A stretch of 25,547 bases of DNA, taken from positions 1 through 25,547 of the forward strand of contig JAPFFF010000340.1 in NCBI GenBank assembly GCA_039105265.1, in the 5' to 3' direction. Made by a program: the position numbers and the translations under genes. The DNA is from Tritrichomonas musculus (lineage: Eukaryota > Parabasalia > Tritrichomonadida > Tritrichomonadidae). Position 1 is the first letter of the stretch. Every line of letters begins with the position of its first letter. The notes under the pieces are model-generated. The model was not told where the DNA came from, ran no database searches, and saw only the letters and a list, made by a program, of their open reading frames with translations. Shown in pieces: positions 1 through 8,197 of this stretch.

Positions 1-2
1 TT

Positions 3-1688
3 ATTAGAGATGAAATCGATGCCAATGAATATTTCAATTTTATAAATTATATTAATAATAACAAAAATAATCAAAGTTTCAATCAAATACTTATTGATTT
101 CGATGAATTAAAAAAAATTCAAGAAAACGATCCATCTTTAAATGTATCTTATTTGGATTTGAAAAAATTTATAAAGCAGAAATTAATTGAAAGGATAGAT
201 AATTTTAAAGTATATGAAATAAAAAATAAAGAAACAAATGTTACCTATGAAGCGAAAATATCAACAACAAGCATTGTTGAGTTAACGTCAAAAGATCTAA
301 TTCATCTTTCCAGAGAAATAAACATTCTTTCAAAGTTTAATCATCCATCATTTCTGAAATTTATCGGCTATAGTCCAATTGATTTTAATAATCAACCAAT
401 GCCTACTATAATTACCGAAATACCACCCAATAAATCATTAAAAAAACTTCTTGAAATGAAGAGAGATGATGAACATACCGAAGAATGGGATGACACCAAA
501 AAGCTGATCAATATCTATGGAATTGCATCAGGAATGGCTTATTTACATTCGCATAACGTTATACATAGAAATTTGTCACCAGAAAGTATTTTTCTTGATG
601 AGTTCTTATTTCCAAAAAAAGGTAACTTTGGTTTATTATCAAAAATCCATTCTACTGAAACAATGACATTTCAAACCTCAGTGGGAATTAAAGGGAATAT
701 TTTTTATTCATCACCAGAATTATTAGAATTTAATGAATACTCAAAAAGTAGTGATGTTTATGCATATTCTTTGATTGTATATGAGATAATGACACATGAA
801 AAACCTTTTAAAAACATTCATAATTTCAATACATTATTTAATGAAGTTGTAACAAAATCTAATCGCCCAAAATTTGATGTTGATATTAATGAGCATTATC
901 GTATACTTATTGAACTTTGTTGGTCTCAAAATATTAATGAAAGACCGTCATTTAGTAATATTGTATCTCTTTTGAAGAATGATTCTGGCTTTATCACGGA
1001 AAGTATAAATAAAGAAGTGTTTTTCAATTATATTCATTTAATAGAAAAATCTAACATTGAATTTTATTCAAATAATCTTGTTGTAAAATTTGATGATTTG
1101 ATTAAAGAGAAAAATTCCGATAAAGGAATAGAAAGGAAAGAAAAAGAATCAATTAGCACTCATCCTACAGATACTGCAAAAGTTGGTGAATCTAAAATAG
1201 AAGTGATATCTAAGAACACCATCAAAAATGATTTAAATAATGAAGAAGATTTTCAGCAATATATAAATAAAGAATTTAATGATTTTAAAAAAGTAGATCA
1301 AAACGATTTATTACTTCATTTTATCCAACAAAAAGCAGACAAAGGAGATATCAAGTGCCAAGAATTCTTAGCGAAAAAATATACAATATAAAATGATACA
1401 GAAAATATATACAAGTATTTCAATATGCTTATTAAATCAGGGTATTGCCGTATTCCTTTAGAATATGCAATACAACTTTATGATTTAAAACATTATAAAC
1501 AAGCATTTAATTATTTTACACTTATTTCTGAAACTAATAATCCAATAGCATTATTTTTTTTAGGAGTAATGCAATATCAAGGCAAAGGATGCGAAAAGAA
1601 TCAGCATAAAGCATATCATATTATCAAGAAACTTTCTGATTCAGGAATTGATTGTGCATCTGCATTTCTTAAAGATTATTTTGAGTAA
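3..1688 (+). pseudogene. Pseudokinase (TKL-like) with Sel1-type tail, 5' partial, one in-frame stop
   Basis: The frame is open from the first complete codon at base 3, so the true start lies upstream of the window. After about 60 residues of N-terminal region comes a protein-kinase fold: the ATP-site lysine in YEAKI (codon 255-257), a catalytic loop reading VIHRNLSPES (codons from 558), a Mg-binding motif reading GNFG (621-632), SSPELL in place of APE, and a C-lobe with DVYAYSLIVYEI and NERPSF. Both catalytic aspartates are Asn (HRD to HRN, DFG to NFG), the loop Lys and Asn are Ser, and no Gly-rich loop is visible, so phosphotransfer is unlikely. TAA at 1389-1391 interrupts the frame, which then continues open to 1688 with a Sel1-type unit (ALFFLGVMQYQGKGCEKNQHKA). 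The kinase plus Sel1 layout resembles expanded trichomonad TKL proteins. It is either a decaying pseudogene or a pseudokinase shortened by 99 codons. Confidence 0.75.
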
Positions 1689-2049
1689 ATTGAATAAAAA
1701 ATATTTTTTAAGCAATTGATCAACCATTTTCAAACACAGAAAAGCTCATTTCAAGTGTGATCAATATTTGCTTTATATATTTAATAAAAACTTAATAATA
1801 AACAATATTTAACAAGCATAAATATTATTAAAAAGAACAGAACAATATAAAGAAGTTTTTAATTATTTATTATTTGAAATAATTCATATTAATTAAACAT
1901 TTTTTGATTGAAAAAAAGATCATCAAAAAGTATAAATTATATAAATTCAATATGTATTTGAATTATTCGTTTTGAAAACATATAAAGTAGTTTTCATAAA
2001 TTAATAAAATAAAATAAAAAAAATAAATAGAAAAATTCGCACTGACTTT
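1689..2049. other. AT-rich intergenic stretch, no gene seen
   Basis: This stretch lies between the ends of two convergent genes. It is very AT-rich with stops in all frames, and I see no repeat or hairpin of note. Confidence 0.6.
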
Positions 2050-2454
2050 TTATTGAGTCAATGGTTCAGCTACTTCTATGAGATACCTAATGCTTTTGAC
2101 AACGAATTTCAGATCTTCTTCATATGGCTCGTACGCATTAAGCATCTTTCTCAAGAAGTTTCTACCAAGGACAGATCTTTCGTAATCAACCCATTGAGGA
2201 AAGAATAAAGAAGTACACAATCCAATTCTCAACCATTCAATGATTTCTGTCATTCCATCATTGAGTGTTGGAGGTGTTTTTGTGTCTGCATAGGATTGTA
2301 TAAAGTCTTCTTTAAGAAATCTTTGCCCTTCTTCTTCCCATAACTCGTAACCATGTTCATATCTATCTGCAAGTTTATTGTATTTCCCCAAATATTCCAT
2401 AAAATCGAATTCTTTTAAAACTTCTCCCAAGAGACATAATATATCTTTTTGCAT
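2050..2454 (-). CDS. Hypothetical protein, 134 aa, acidic and helical
   Basis: This is a single-exon frame of 134 residues that I do not recognise. It is rich in Glu, Leu and aromatic residues and is predicted by eye to be mostly helical (residues about 3-50 and 88-130), with a Trp/Phe-rich centre (IIEWLRIGLCTSLFFPQWVD). There is no signal peptide or membrane segment. Base composition is clearly higher in GC than the flanks, as expected for coding DNA. A TCACT initiator lies 11 bases upstream of the ATG, and the stop is TAA followed by AAAA, giving the UAAA context reported for trichomonad 3' ends. Together these support a real, expressed gene. No function can be assigned. Confidence 0.75.
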   Translation of the reverse strand: MQKDILCLLGEVLKEFDFMEYLGKYNKLADRYEHGYELWEEEGQRFLKEDFIQSYADTKTPPTLNDGMTEIIEWLRIGLCTSLFFPQWVDYERSVLGRNFLRKMLNAYEPYEEDLKFVVKSIRYLIEVAEPLTQ

Positions 2455-2462
2455 TATATTAA

Positions 2463-2467
2463 AGTGA
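2463..2467 (-). promoter_or_regulatory. Initiator (Inr) TCACT
   Basis: Read on the minus strand, TCACT fits the parabasalid initiator TCA+1Y(T/A). The predicted start is at 2465, giving an 11-base leader before the ATG at 2454. Confidence 0.6.
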
Positions 2468-2584
2468 TATCAATTTTGTATTATAAATTTTTTATTATTA
2501 TTTTTTCATGATGATACACAATCTAGACAAAAAAATTGGAAAATGAACTTTTTGAAAACTTAGAAAAAATTTTGATGTGTTATA

Positions 2585-2940
2585 CTAGATATTCCAACAT
2601 TTTGTTCTCAAAAAGTGAATTTTATTAAAGGTCATAGAAAATATTGAATAAATCACTCTTTTTTTATTCAAATTATTTTATTTTTACATATTTTTTCCGC
2701 AGTCTACATACCCCTAGCGGGCGTCGAGCGACGACTAACGACGACGACAAGAGGGAGGAGTCGTTAGGAGGAGTCGAGACCCCGCGATTTGGGGTAAGAC
2801 TCGGTAAAAATATGTAACCCAAATAATTTTGAATAAAAAAAATTATGATTTATTCAATATTTTCTATGTCTTTTATTAAAAATTCTAACTTTTTGAGAAC
2901 AAAATATAACTTTTTGAGAACAAAATGTTGGAATATCTAG
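2585..2940. mobile_element. Foldback/MITE-like element with GC-rich core, TA flanks
   Basis: The two arms are inverted copies starting CTAGATATTCCAACA and running inward for about 120 bp at high identity, through a CTCAAAAAGT motif and AAAATATTGAATAAATCA. The right arm carries an extra tandem copy of the ACTTTTTGAGAACAAAAT unit. TA dinucleotides flank both ends (2583-2584, 2941-2942), the target signature of the Tc1/mariner superfamily. Inverted symmetry continues more loosely into the core at about 2700-2810, for example CCGCAGTCT against AGACTCGG and GCGGG against CCCGC. The core is roughly 60% GC in a roughly 25% GC background. No reading frame of note is present, so it is a non-autonomous element if mobile. 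Its ends differ from those of the mariner at 11.5-12.8 kb. Confidence 0.7.
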
Positions 2941-3258
2941 TACAACATGAAAAAATTTTGATGTATATCTTAAAAAATTTGAATTTTGATGTCAAAAAAA
3001 TGAGAGAAAATCATTGATTTTTCTTTTTTTAATGAAACAACGAAAGTTTTTAAAATATTTTATCTCATCACTTTTGGAAATTTTCTCAAACAAAAAACAA
3101 TGTCTTATTTATTATTATTTGAGAGAATTACGATCAAAATTTTTCCCAAAATTAAATCTAAAAATCTCTCAAATGGTCCACTTTTTGAACTTTCTTCCTC
3201 TCAATATTCCAAAAAAAATTCTTTTGGTCAGATGCCCTCAAAAAGTGAAAAAATTGAA

Positions 3259-3666
3259 TTAAATAAAAAAATGAGAAATAAAAGTTAAATTTTTATTAAA
3301 TTTAGAGTATGGATCTTTATTGAAAAAGTTCATTATTCTTTCATAGGCTTGGATGTTATAGTTGTATGTGCTTCTTGATGTTTCGGCTATTGATTGTGCA
3401 CTAAATTGTTCTGATTCTTGTAAATATTGTTCATAATTAGATGTATTTTCTTTTTGATTTTCGTTATGTAGTGGTTGTTGAGTATTTAATGGCATTTGAT
3501 TTGGAATTTGAGGTACATTTTGCTGATAATTATTAACAATGGTTTGATTTTGGAATTGAAAATTAAACATATTGGCTTGTTGATAAGCATTTGGTGAGAA
3601 AATTGCTCCATAATTTTGAGGTTGTCCATTTGAATTCGGGTAAGCATTAGGATTTCGGCCAAACAT
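3259..3666 (-). CDS. Small N/Q-rich low-complexity protein, 135 aa
   Basis: This is a single-exon frame that starts MFGRNPNAYPNSNGQ and is dominated by Asn and Gln over residues 5-75. A more ordered, polar segment follows at about 80-120 (ESEQFSAQSIAETSRSTYNY, then a short helix ending MNFFN). There is no membrane segment. Such N/Q-rich stretches occur in adaptor and RNA-granule proteins, but no family can be named. The last 8-9 codons and the TAA fall inside the left inverted-repeat arm, so the C-terminal residues (TFISHFFI) look supplied by repeat DNA. A weak TCACA initiator lies 16 bases upstream of the ATG. It is more likely a real small gene than chance, because the frame keeps protein-like composition to the arm border. 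Confidence 0.55.
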   Translation of the reverse strand: MFGRNPNAYPNSNGQPQNYGAIFSPNAYQQANMFNFQFQNQTIVNNYQQNVPQIPNQMPLNTQQPLHNENQKENTSNYEQYLQESEQFSAQSIAETSRSTYNYNIQAYERIMNFFNKDPYSKFNKNLTFISHFFI

Positions 3667-3679
3667 AGATTTTTTTTTT

Positions 3680-3684
3680 TGTGA
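3680..3684 (-). promoter_or_regulatory. Possible initiator TCACA
   Basis: On the minus strand TCACA matches TCA+1Y(T/A), with the putative start at 3682, 16 bases before the ATG. It sits next to a T-rich tract, and the match is short. Confidence 0.35.
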
Positions 3685-3842
3685 AGAACAATAGATAGTT
3701 CAAGATATTATCTTAAAAAGTTATTTTTCTGATTATTTTTTATTCAATTTTTTCACTTTTTGAGGGCATCTGACCAAAAGAAATTTTTTTGGAATATTTG
3801 AGAGGAAGGTTCAAAAAGTGTCCACATTTGAGAGATTTGGAC

Positions 3843-3895
3843 ATTTCACTCCGCACTTTTTGAGAGCTTCGCTCTCAAAAAGTGCTACGTGAAAT
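3843..3895. repeat. Perfect 15-bp stem hairpin with TTC loop
   Basis: GCACTTTTTGAGAGC (3853-3867) and its exact complement (3871-3885) are separated by TTC. A 3/3 internal mismatch is then followed by seven more pairs (ATTTCAC/GTGAAAT). It lies just outside the right inverted-repeat arm and shares its core with the hairpin at 11126-11182. Confidence 0.8.
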
Positions 3896-4001
3896 TTCCA
3901 AAATTTTTGACATAAAAAATGAAGTAAAACTTTTTCAATAGTTTAGATTATGCTAATTTTTAGCATCTTTTTATATTTTAAAATTTGAATGTGTCTCAGT
4001 G

Positions 4002-4286
4002 ATTGTGTGTCTGGTTGATGGCCAGACAGGCATCACTCCAAATACTATTGATGATTTTTATTTAATTTTTGATATCAAAAATAAATATTGATTAACTTTG
4101 CATTTAGCCGCTCAATAAGAGAATATTAATATCATTAAAGAATTACTAAATCATGAAGAAATTGATATTCATTTTGAAGATGTTTTTTGTATGGAACCTC
4201 TAGAAATGACAAACGATGAGAATGTAAAAACTTTACTCATTGCATCTGAAAATGCACAGCCATTTAATTTGAATATTAACTTCTAG
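4002..4286 (+). pseudogene. Decayed ankyrin-repeat fragment
   Basis: In one frame (codons aligned to 4029) the translation gives a recognisable ankyrin unit: DIKNKY, a stop, LTLHLAAQ, a stop, ENINIIKELLNHEEID, then CMEPLEM and a final TAG at 4284-4286. The pattern xTPLHLAA, a short loop, IVKxLL and DIN is the ankyrin signature. The usual Pro before Leu is missing, and two in-frame stops (TGA about 4077, TAA about 4104) interrupt it. The upstream portion (VDGQTGITPN) may be a preceding unit. Trichomonad genomes carry hundreds of ankyrin genes. This is a short fragment, not an active gene. Confidence 0.6.
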
Positions 4287-4484
4287 TTAAATAAATAAAA
4301 AAGTATAACATGATTAAAATTTACTATTTTAAAAGTTCATTTCATATAAAAGAAACATAAGTTATAAAATTTATATGATACAATATTGTTAAAATCAATA
4401 TATAATAAGCTTCATCTGGGGAGCTGATTATAGATGGGTGAAATTGAATTTTTAAGCTTATATCTATATCAAGCTTTTTTATGA

Positions 4485-4637
4485 AATAATATAACAGTTC
4501 ATGGAATTGGATTGGACTCATTCAATGAAGCTTATTATGTAGATAATTTAACCAATGAAAGAAATTGTGAACTTGATCTTATTTATAATGTGGTGAAAGA
4601 AAAAGTTTTGGCCATACTTAACTCTGTCTTCAGTTGA
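4485..4637 (+). pseudogene. Short unidentified coding relic
   Basis: About 50 open codons end at TGA 4635-4637, with protein-like composition (VHGIGLDSFNEAYYVDN, ELDLIYNVVKEKVLAIL) and no ATG at the start; a TGA precedes it directly. The rest of the area is stop-rich, so this looks like a surviving piece of a lost gene. I cannot name the family. Confidence 0.35.
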
Positions 4638-5164
4638 TTTAAGAAAGAAATTTTGAAGCTATACAAAAGGACACCAAATTCGAATCTTTCCTTTTTTTTT
4701 TTTTTTTTTTTTTTTTTGTTCATAATTTTCAAGGAACAAAGAGTGCAACTTTTTCTAGTGCATCAAGTTAACTTTTTTGTTACTGTTCAATGAAGATATT
4801 AGATATCTACATAGTTGAAGAATTCAATGATTGAAACGTAAAAATAGGACGTTTTTTCATGTTGAAGGAGTTCATTCAATTTATAAATGATTGTTTTGCC
4901 AATTTTAACCATGCATTTGTAGATAACAATTGTGTATTCTGAAGTTTTTCAAAGTGTTAAGAAAACATAATAAAATGTAACTGTGTTTCTAATATATTAA
5001 ATATTTTAAGTCCATCAAGATGATTCATTTGAGAGTTTCAAAATCAAATGAATTAATTATCAAAATTATTTGTGAATTAGAAAAAAAAAAAAAAAGATTT
5101 TCGCTTGGATTTATTGCAAAAAATTCATGTAGAAAAATCAAAAACAATATTTTTTACTATATTA
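4638..5164. other. Intergenic stretch with long T tract, no gene seen
   Basis: This stretch holds a 26-base T run (about 4692-4717) and a 15-16 base A run (about 5081-5096). It has dense stops in all frames and no recognisable structure. Confidence 0.5.
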
Positions 5165-5528
5165 AACTCTGTCCAAAAATGTTCGACAATTGAATTTTGA
5201 GAGAGTATTCAAATTATCATTTTTTTTTCTCATGCACCTTTATGGTGATTCGAAGGTTTTTTCCAAAGCTCTTTTTTCTGAGAGTAGCGCATGTCCCAAA
5301 GAAAGTTGTAATTCCTCTTAAGGGCGTGGCTATTTCTTTCAAAAACCAGGGCTCCTTGTATAAAAATAGCTTGCTGAAAGGATAATTATAAAAATAAACT
5401 TCTGAAAAATTGAATACATTACTTTGAGAGAAAAAAGAAATTTTCGACACTTTATCGTTTTTTTAGTCAATTTCAAGTGGAAAATGCGGTTTTTATGTAC
5501 GTTAAGTCGAACATTTTTGGTCAGAGTT
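5165..5528. mobile_element. Short TA-flanked inverted-repeat element (MITE-like)
   Basis: The terminal inverted repeats are 23 bp with one mismatch, AACTCTGxCCAAAAATG and onward to TTCGAC, at 5165-5187 and 5506-5528. TA lies directly outside both ends (5163-5164, 5529-5530). The element is 364 bp and slightly higher in GC inside (5230-5360). A 77-codon minus-strand frame across 5217-5450 shows no transposase motif and is treated as chance or residual. Element size, TIR length and TA target fit a non-autonomous Tc1/mariner relative. Confidence 0.7.
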
Positions 5529-5816
5529 TAGATATGCTCTGTATTTTTTTGTGAGAACTCAGAAAATCTCTCAATTTTTGAGATGTAGGTGAAAAATTGA
5601 GACCATGAGGTGAAAATAGATTTTATTAACTTTAATAAATGTTTTTGGAATCTTTCAATAAAATAAAATAAGTATTTATTATATATATTTTTGTAAACAA
5701 TGTTAATGTACTTAAAACAAGTCTTCAATATTGTTTAAAACCTCCTTAAATTGAATTGAAATTAAAAAAAAAATTTAATAAGCTAAATCTGATTTATTTA
5801 GATTTCATATGGGCAT

Positions 5817-6380
5817 TTAATGACAGCAGCCATCTTTTTTTTCACTTTCTTGTAATTTTTTTTGTTCGATTTCACTTTTGATTTTTTGATTTGCCATTGC
5901 CTGAAAAAGCTCATCAATCTGAATATTATCTTTTGCTGAGGTCACAAAACCCTCTGTAAATTTGTCGCCTATTTTCGATTCTACAAATTCTTTAACTTTT
6001 TGAGATATATCTCCATATGTATCGCATTTTGTTGCAACAAGATATAAAATGCATTCTTTTTCTTGTTCCTTTATAGCTGATTCCCAAAAATCAATATCTT
6101 CTTTACTTTTTTCATCTAAAAAATCGAAACAAACTAATGCAATTTGCGCTTCTCTATAATATGTTGAGGTTATCGATCTATATACTTCCTGACCAGCAGT
6201 ATCCCACACTTGTAATTCTATTGTATTGCCATTTGAATCATCTACCTTACATTGTGTAAAAACAACATTGATTGTTGGCGAGTGACCGTCTTCAATAAAA
6301 CATTTATTTTTATATCTGCATAAGATGCATGTTTTTCCAACACCGCTGTTGCCAACAATTAGGATCTTTCTTGAAGACAT
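5817..6380 (-). CDS. Rab-family small GTPase, 187 aa
   Basis: This encodes a small Ras-superfamily GTPase that should act in membrane traffic. In order: G1 GNSGVGKT (residues 10-17), switch I with SPT (34-36) and NVVF, G3 WDTAGQE (59-65) followed by YRSITSTYYR as in Rabs, G4 reading ATKCD (116-120), G5 TSAK (147-150) and a C-terminal GCCH whose adjacent cysteines fit Rab geranylgeranylation. The length is typical. The G4 motif has Thr where NKxD has Asn (TKCD), which should weaken guanine contact but is tolerated in some divergent GTPases. The stop is TAA in a UAAA context. No canonical TCAY(T/A) initiator is present; ATTCAATTT lies 13 bases upstream. The subfamily cannot be assigned from sequence alone. 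Confidence 0.93.
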   Translation of the reverse strand: MSSRKILIVGNSGVGKTCILCRYKNKCFIEDGHSPTINVVFTQCKVDDSNGNTIELQVWDTAGQEVYRSITSTYYREAQIALVCFDFLDEKSKEDIDFWESAIKEQEKECILYLVATKCDTYGDISQKVKEFVESKIGDKFTEGFVTSAKDNIQIDELFQAMANQKIKSEIEQKKLQESEKKDGCCH

Positions 6381-6582
6381 TTCTTCCCAAATTGAATTGA
6401 AATAATTTCAATAGTTTATATTTATAAATTGACAAATTCTTTCATCGAAAATATTTCACAAAAAAGAAAATAAAAACTAAATATTTTAATAATTACAATT
6501 AGTACTTATAGTTAATAAAGTATTCAAATTTAAATCTAATTGCTTTGAAATTGAGAAAAAGTGCTTTTTAGTCGCAAGGATT
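6381..6582. other. Rab gene upstream region
   Basis: AT-rich DNA. The only notable item is ATTCAATTT (minus strand, 6389-6397), which may serve as a non-canonical initiator for the Rab-like gene. Confidence 0.35.
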
Positions 6583-6819
6583 ATGTTTAGAAAGAGAAAG
6601 AGACCTCAAAAAACAAATCCTAACAAAAATTGAATTTTTAAACAAAATGTACGTCATCATACAACCGAGCTATCCTTACTTGAACGCATATTTTTTCAAT
6701 CCAATCAAACATTTTTTCATGATCAACAAATAAGCCTGGTCAAGCTACAAATTACTGAAAATTATATTGATGTCAAACAACAATGAATTCTACCAAAAAA
6801 TTGGATAAAAAAACAATAA
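6583..6819 (+). pseudogene. Possible homeodomain-like relic
   Basis: From ATG 6583 one frame reads MFRKRKRPQKTNP, a TGA (6631-6633), then TTELSLLERIFFQSNQTFF, then DQQISLVKLQITENYIDVK, a second TGA (6784-6786), and about ten more codons to TAA 6817-6819. The spacing of a basic arm, LxLLERxF helix 1, HDQQISLVxLQIxE helix 2 and a following IDVK resembles homeodomains. The recognition helix WFQNRR is not preserved. Two in-frame stops mark it as non-functional. The family assignment is tentative. Confidence 0.35.
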
Positions 6820-6861
6820 ATAAAATTCAATATTTAAATATTGTATATATATATATATATA

Positions 6862-7245
6862 AACCTCAGAAAAACAAACTTTTTGAGAATAAAATAACCT
6901 TGAGTATTGCAATACTGTAAAATTTGTTTGAGGTCAAAAATTTTTAAATTTTTTTTACTTTGTTTTTAATGAATTTTTCAATATTTTCAGGCAGTCTAAG
7001 ACTATTTGAATAACCCAAAACATAAAATCTTTTATTATTAATTTCTATGCTTTAAATTGGTGGTCTTTTTAGGTTGGAAAAGGATTGTAGAACAGCAAAT
7101 GACCTGTTTCAATCAACATCATATTTTCTTTCAAAAAGATCAGATGCCAAAAAGTGATCAATGACCATTTAAAGCCTTAATTTGTTTTACGCGTAGTTGC
7201 AACTCAAAGAGATTTTATTCTCAAAAGGTTTGTTTTTCTGAGGTT
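6862..7245. mobile_element. TA-flanked inverted-repeat element (MITE-like)
   Basis: The terminal inverted repeats are 34 bp with one mismatch, beginning AACCTCAGAAAAACAAAC and ending GAGAATAAAAT inward, at 6862-6895 and 7212-7245. TA is present outside both ends (6860-6861, 7246-7247). The left end sits against a (TA)n run. Inside, AGATGCC followed by AAAAAGTG (about 7141-7157) echoes the CAGATGCCCTCAAAAAGTG block of the inverted repeats at 3.2 and 3.8 kb. No coding frame is present. Confidence 0.7.
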
Positions 7246-7286
7246 TATGCAATTTTTTTTAAGAGAGTTGCACATACTGTATTGAA

Positions 7287-7502
7287 AATAATCTCATACC
7301 AAAACCACTTTTTTGAATAATTTTATTGAAAATCTCTGAAATTTTTTTTTTTTTTTTGGTATAGAATAATTTTTTACCTTTGATTTTACCCTTCATTTAA
7401 TCTATAGAATATTTTGTTTAGAGTATTTTCAATGTCATTGAATATGCAGAAGTTGAAGTATATAAACTTCAAAATTGTATTCAATATTGGTATGAGATTA
7501 TT
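7287..7502. repeat. 16-bp perfect inverted repeat, 216-bp span
   Basis: AATAATCTCATACCAA at 7287-7302 is perfectly inverted at 7487-7502. It may be a small foldback element, but no TA duplication is evident directly at the ends and no wider symmetry is seen. Confidence 0.5.
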
Positions 7503-8197
7503 GTGAGTGGTCAGAGGAAATTTGATATGCTGTACTCTGCATTCGTTTAAAATTATAATACAATGAGTTTTCTGAAAAAAAAAGAAAAGAAAATGATAAT
7601 AGGAAGATTTGTATCAATGTGTTCCGAATTTTGCCTGAAAATAATTTAGGTCGCTATAATAACAATATTAAAGCATTATAGGCTTGTTTAAAATGATTTT
7701 GGTAAAAAATCTTTTTTTTCATAAAATAGAGAAAAAAAGTTTTTTTTTAAAAAAATTTATATGATTTAAAATGTTATTAAAAATATTAGGGGTTCATAAT
7801 ATTTTTCATGAACCCTAAAGAAGCTTTTCATAGAAATGACGACCGTTTAAGTAAGATGAAATTCAAGTGATGTGATGGTATTGAATTTTAAATAAAAAGA
7901 GTTCTTAAATTTTTCTGGATTTATTTAAATCATTGTTTGAGTTTCCAATTATTAAAAAATGAAAATATTTTAAAATAAAGAGAAAATTAAAATATTTCTC
8001 TATTTCTTCATAATTTCAATAGTCTTTTCAAAAAATATTTTGAATGAATTTTTATCTTCAACAACTTTTCAATATTAAAGCATTATATAAACTTAAATGA
8101 AACCATTTATCCCAAAAAAATATAAATTATCCATCTCAAAAAAAAACATAACAATTTTTGAATACATTCAATTTTATTTTAATTTTTTTTTTCGCAA
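7503..8197. other. Upstream region of the surface-protein gene, no gene seen
   Basis: AT-rich DNA with stops in all frames. A small 9-bp hairpin (GGGTTCAT and its complement) lies at about 7789-7816. ATTCAATTT at 8166-8174 is a possible non-canonical initiator 28 bases before the ATG. Confidence 0.45.

Larger units (their letters stand above)
3162..3838. repeat. Long inverted repeat flanking the N/Q-rich gene
   Basis: The left arm is about 3162-3287 and the right arm about 3722-3838. They are inverted copies over about 110-125 bp with small indels. Shared blocks include AAATCTCTCAAATG, CCTCTCAA, GGTCAGATGCCCTC and AAAAAGTGAAAAAATTGAAT. The enclosed 430 bp hold a small gene on the minus strand. 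No clear TA duplication is seen at the outer ends, so it may be a composite element or two copies of one repeat in opposite orientation. Confidence 0.75.

Noticed and set aside
3014-3288. Plus-strand frames of 62-82 codons
   Set aside because: They lie in or beside the inverted-repeat arm, have repeat-like composition and lack a promoter.
4692-4717. Poly-T tract (and A tract at 18146-18165) as a retrotransposon tail
   Set aside because: No reverse-transcriptase remnant or target duplication is visible; homopolymer runs are common here.
5217-5450. 77-codon minus-strand frame inside the 5165-5528 element
   Set aside because: No DNA-binding or DDE/D motif is visible; most likely chance within a short non-autonomous element.
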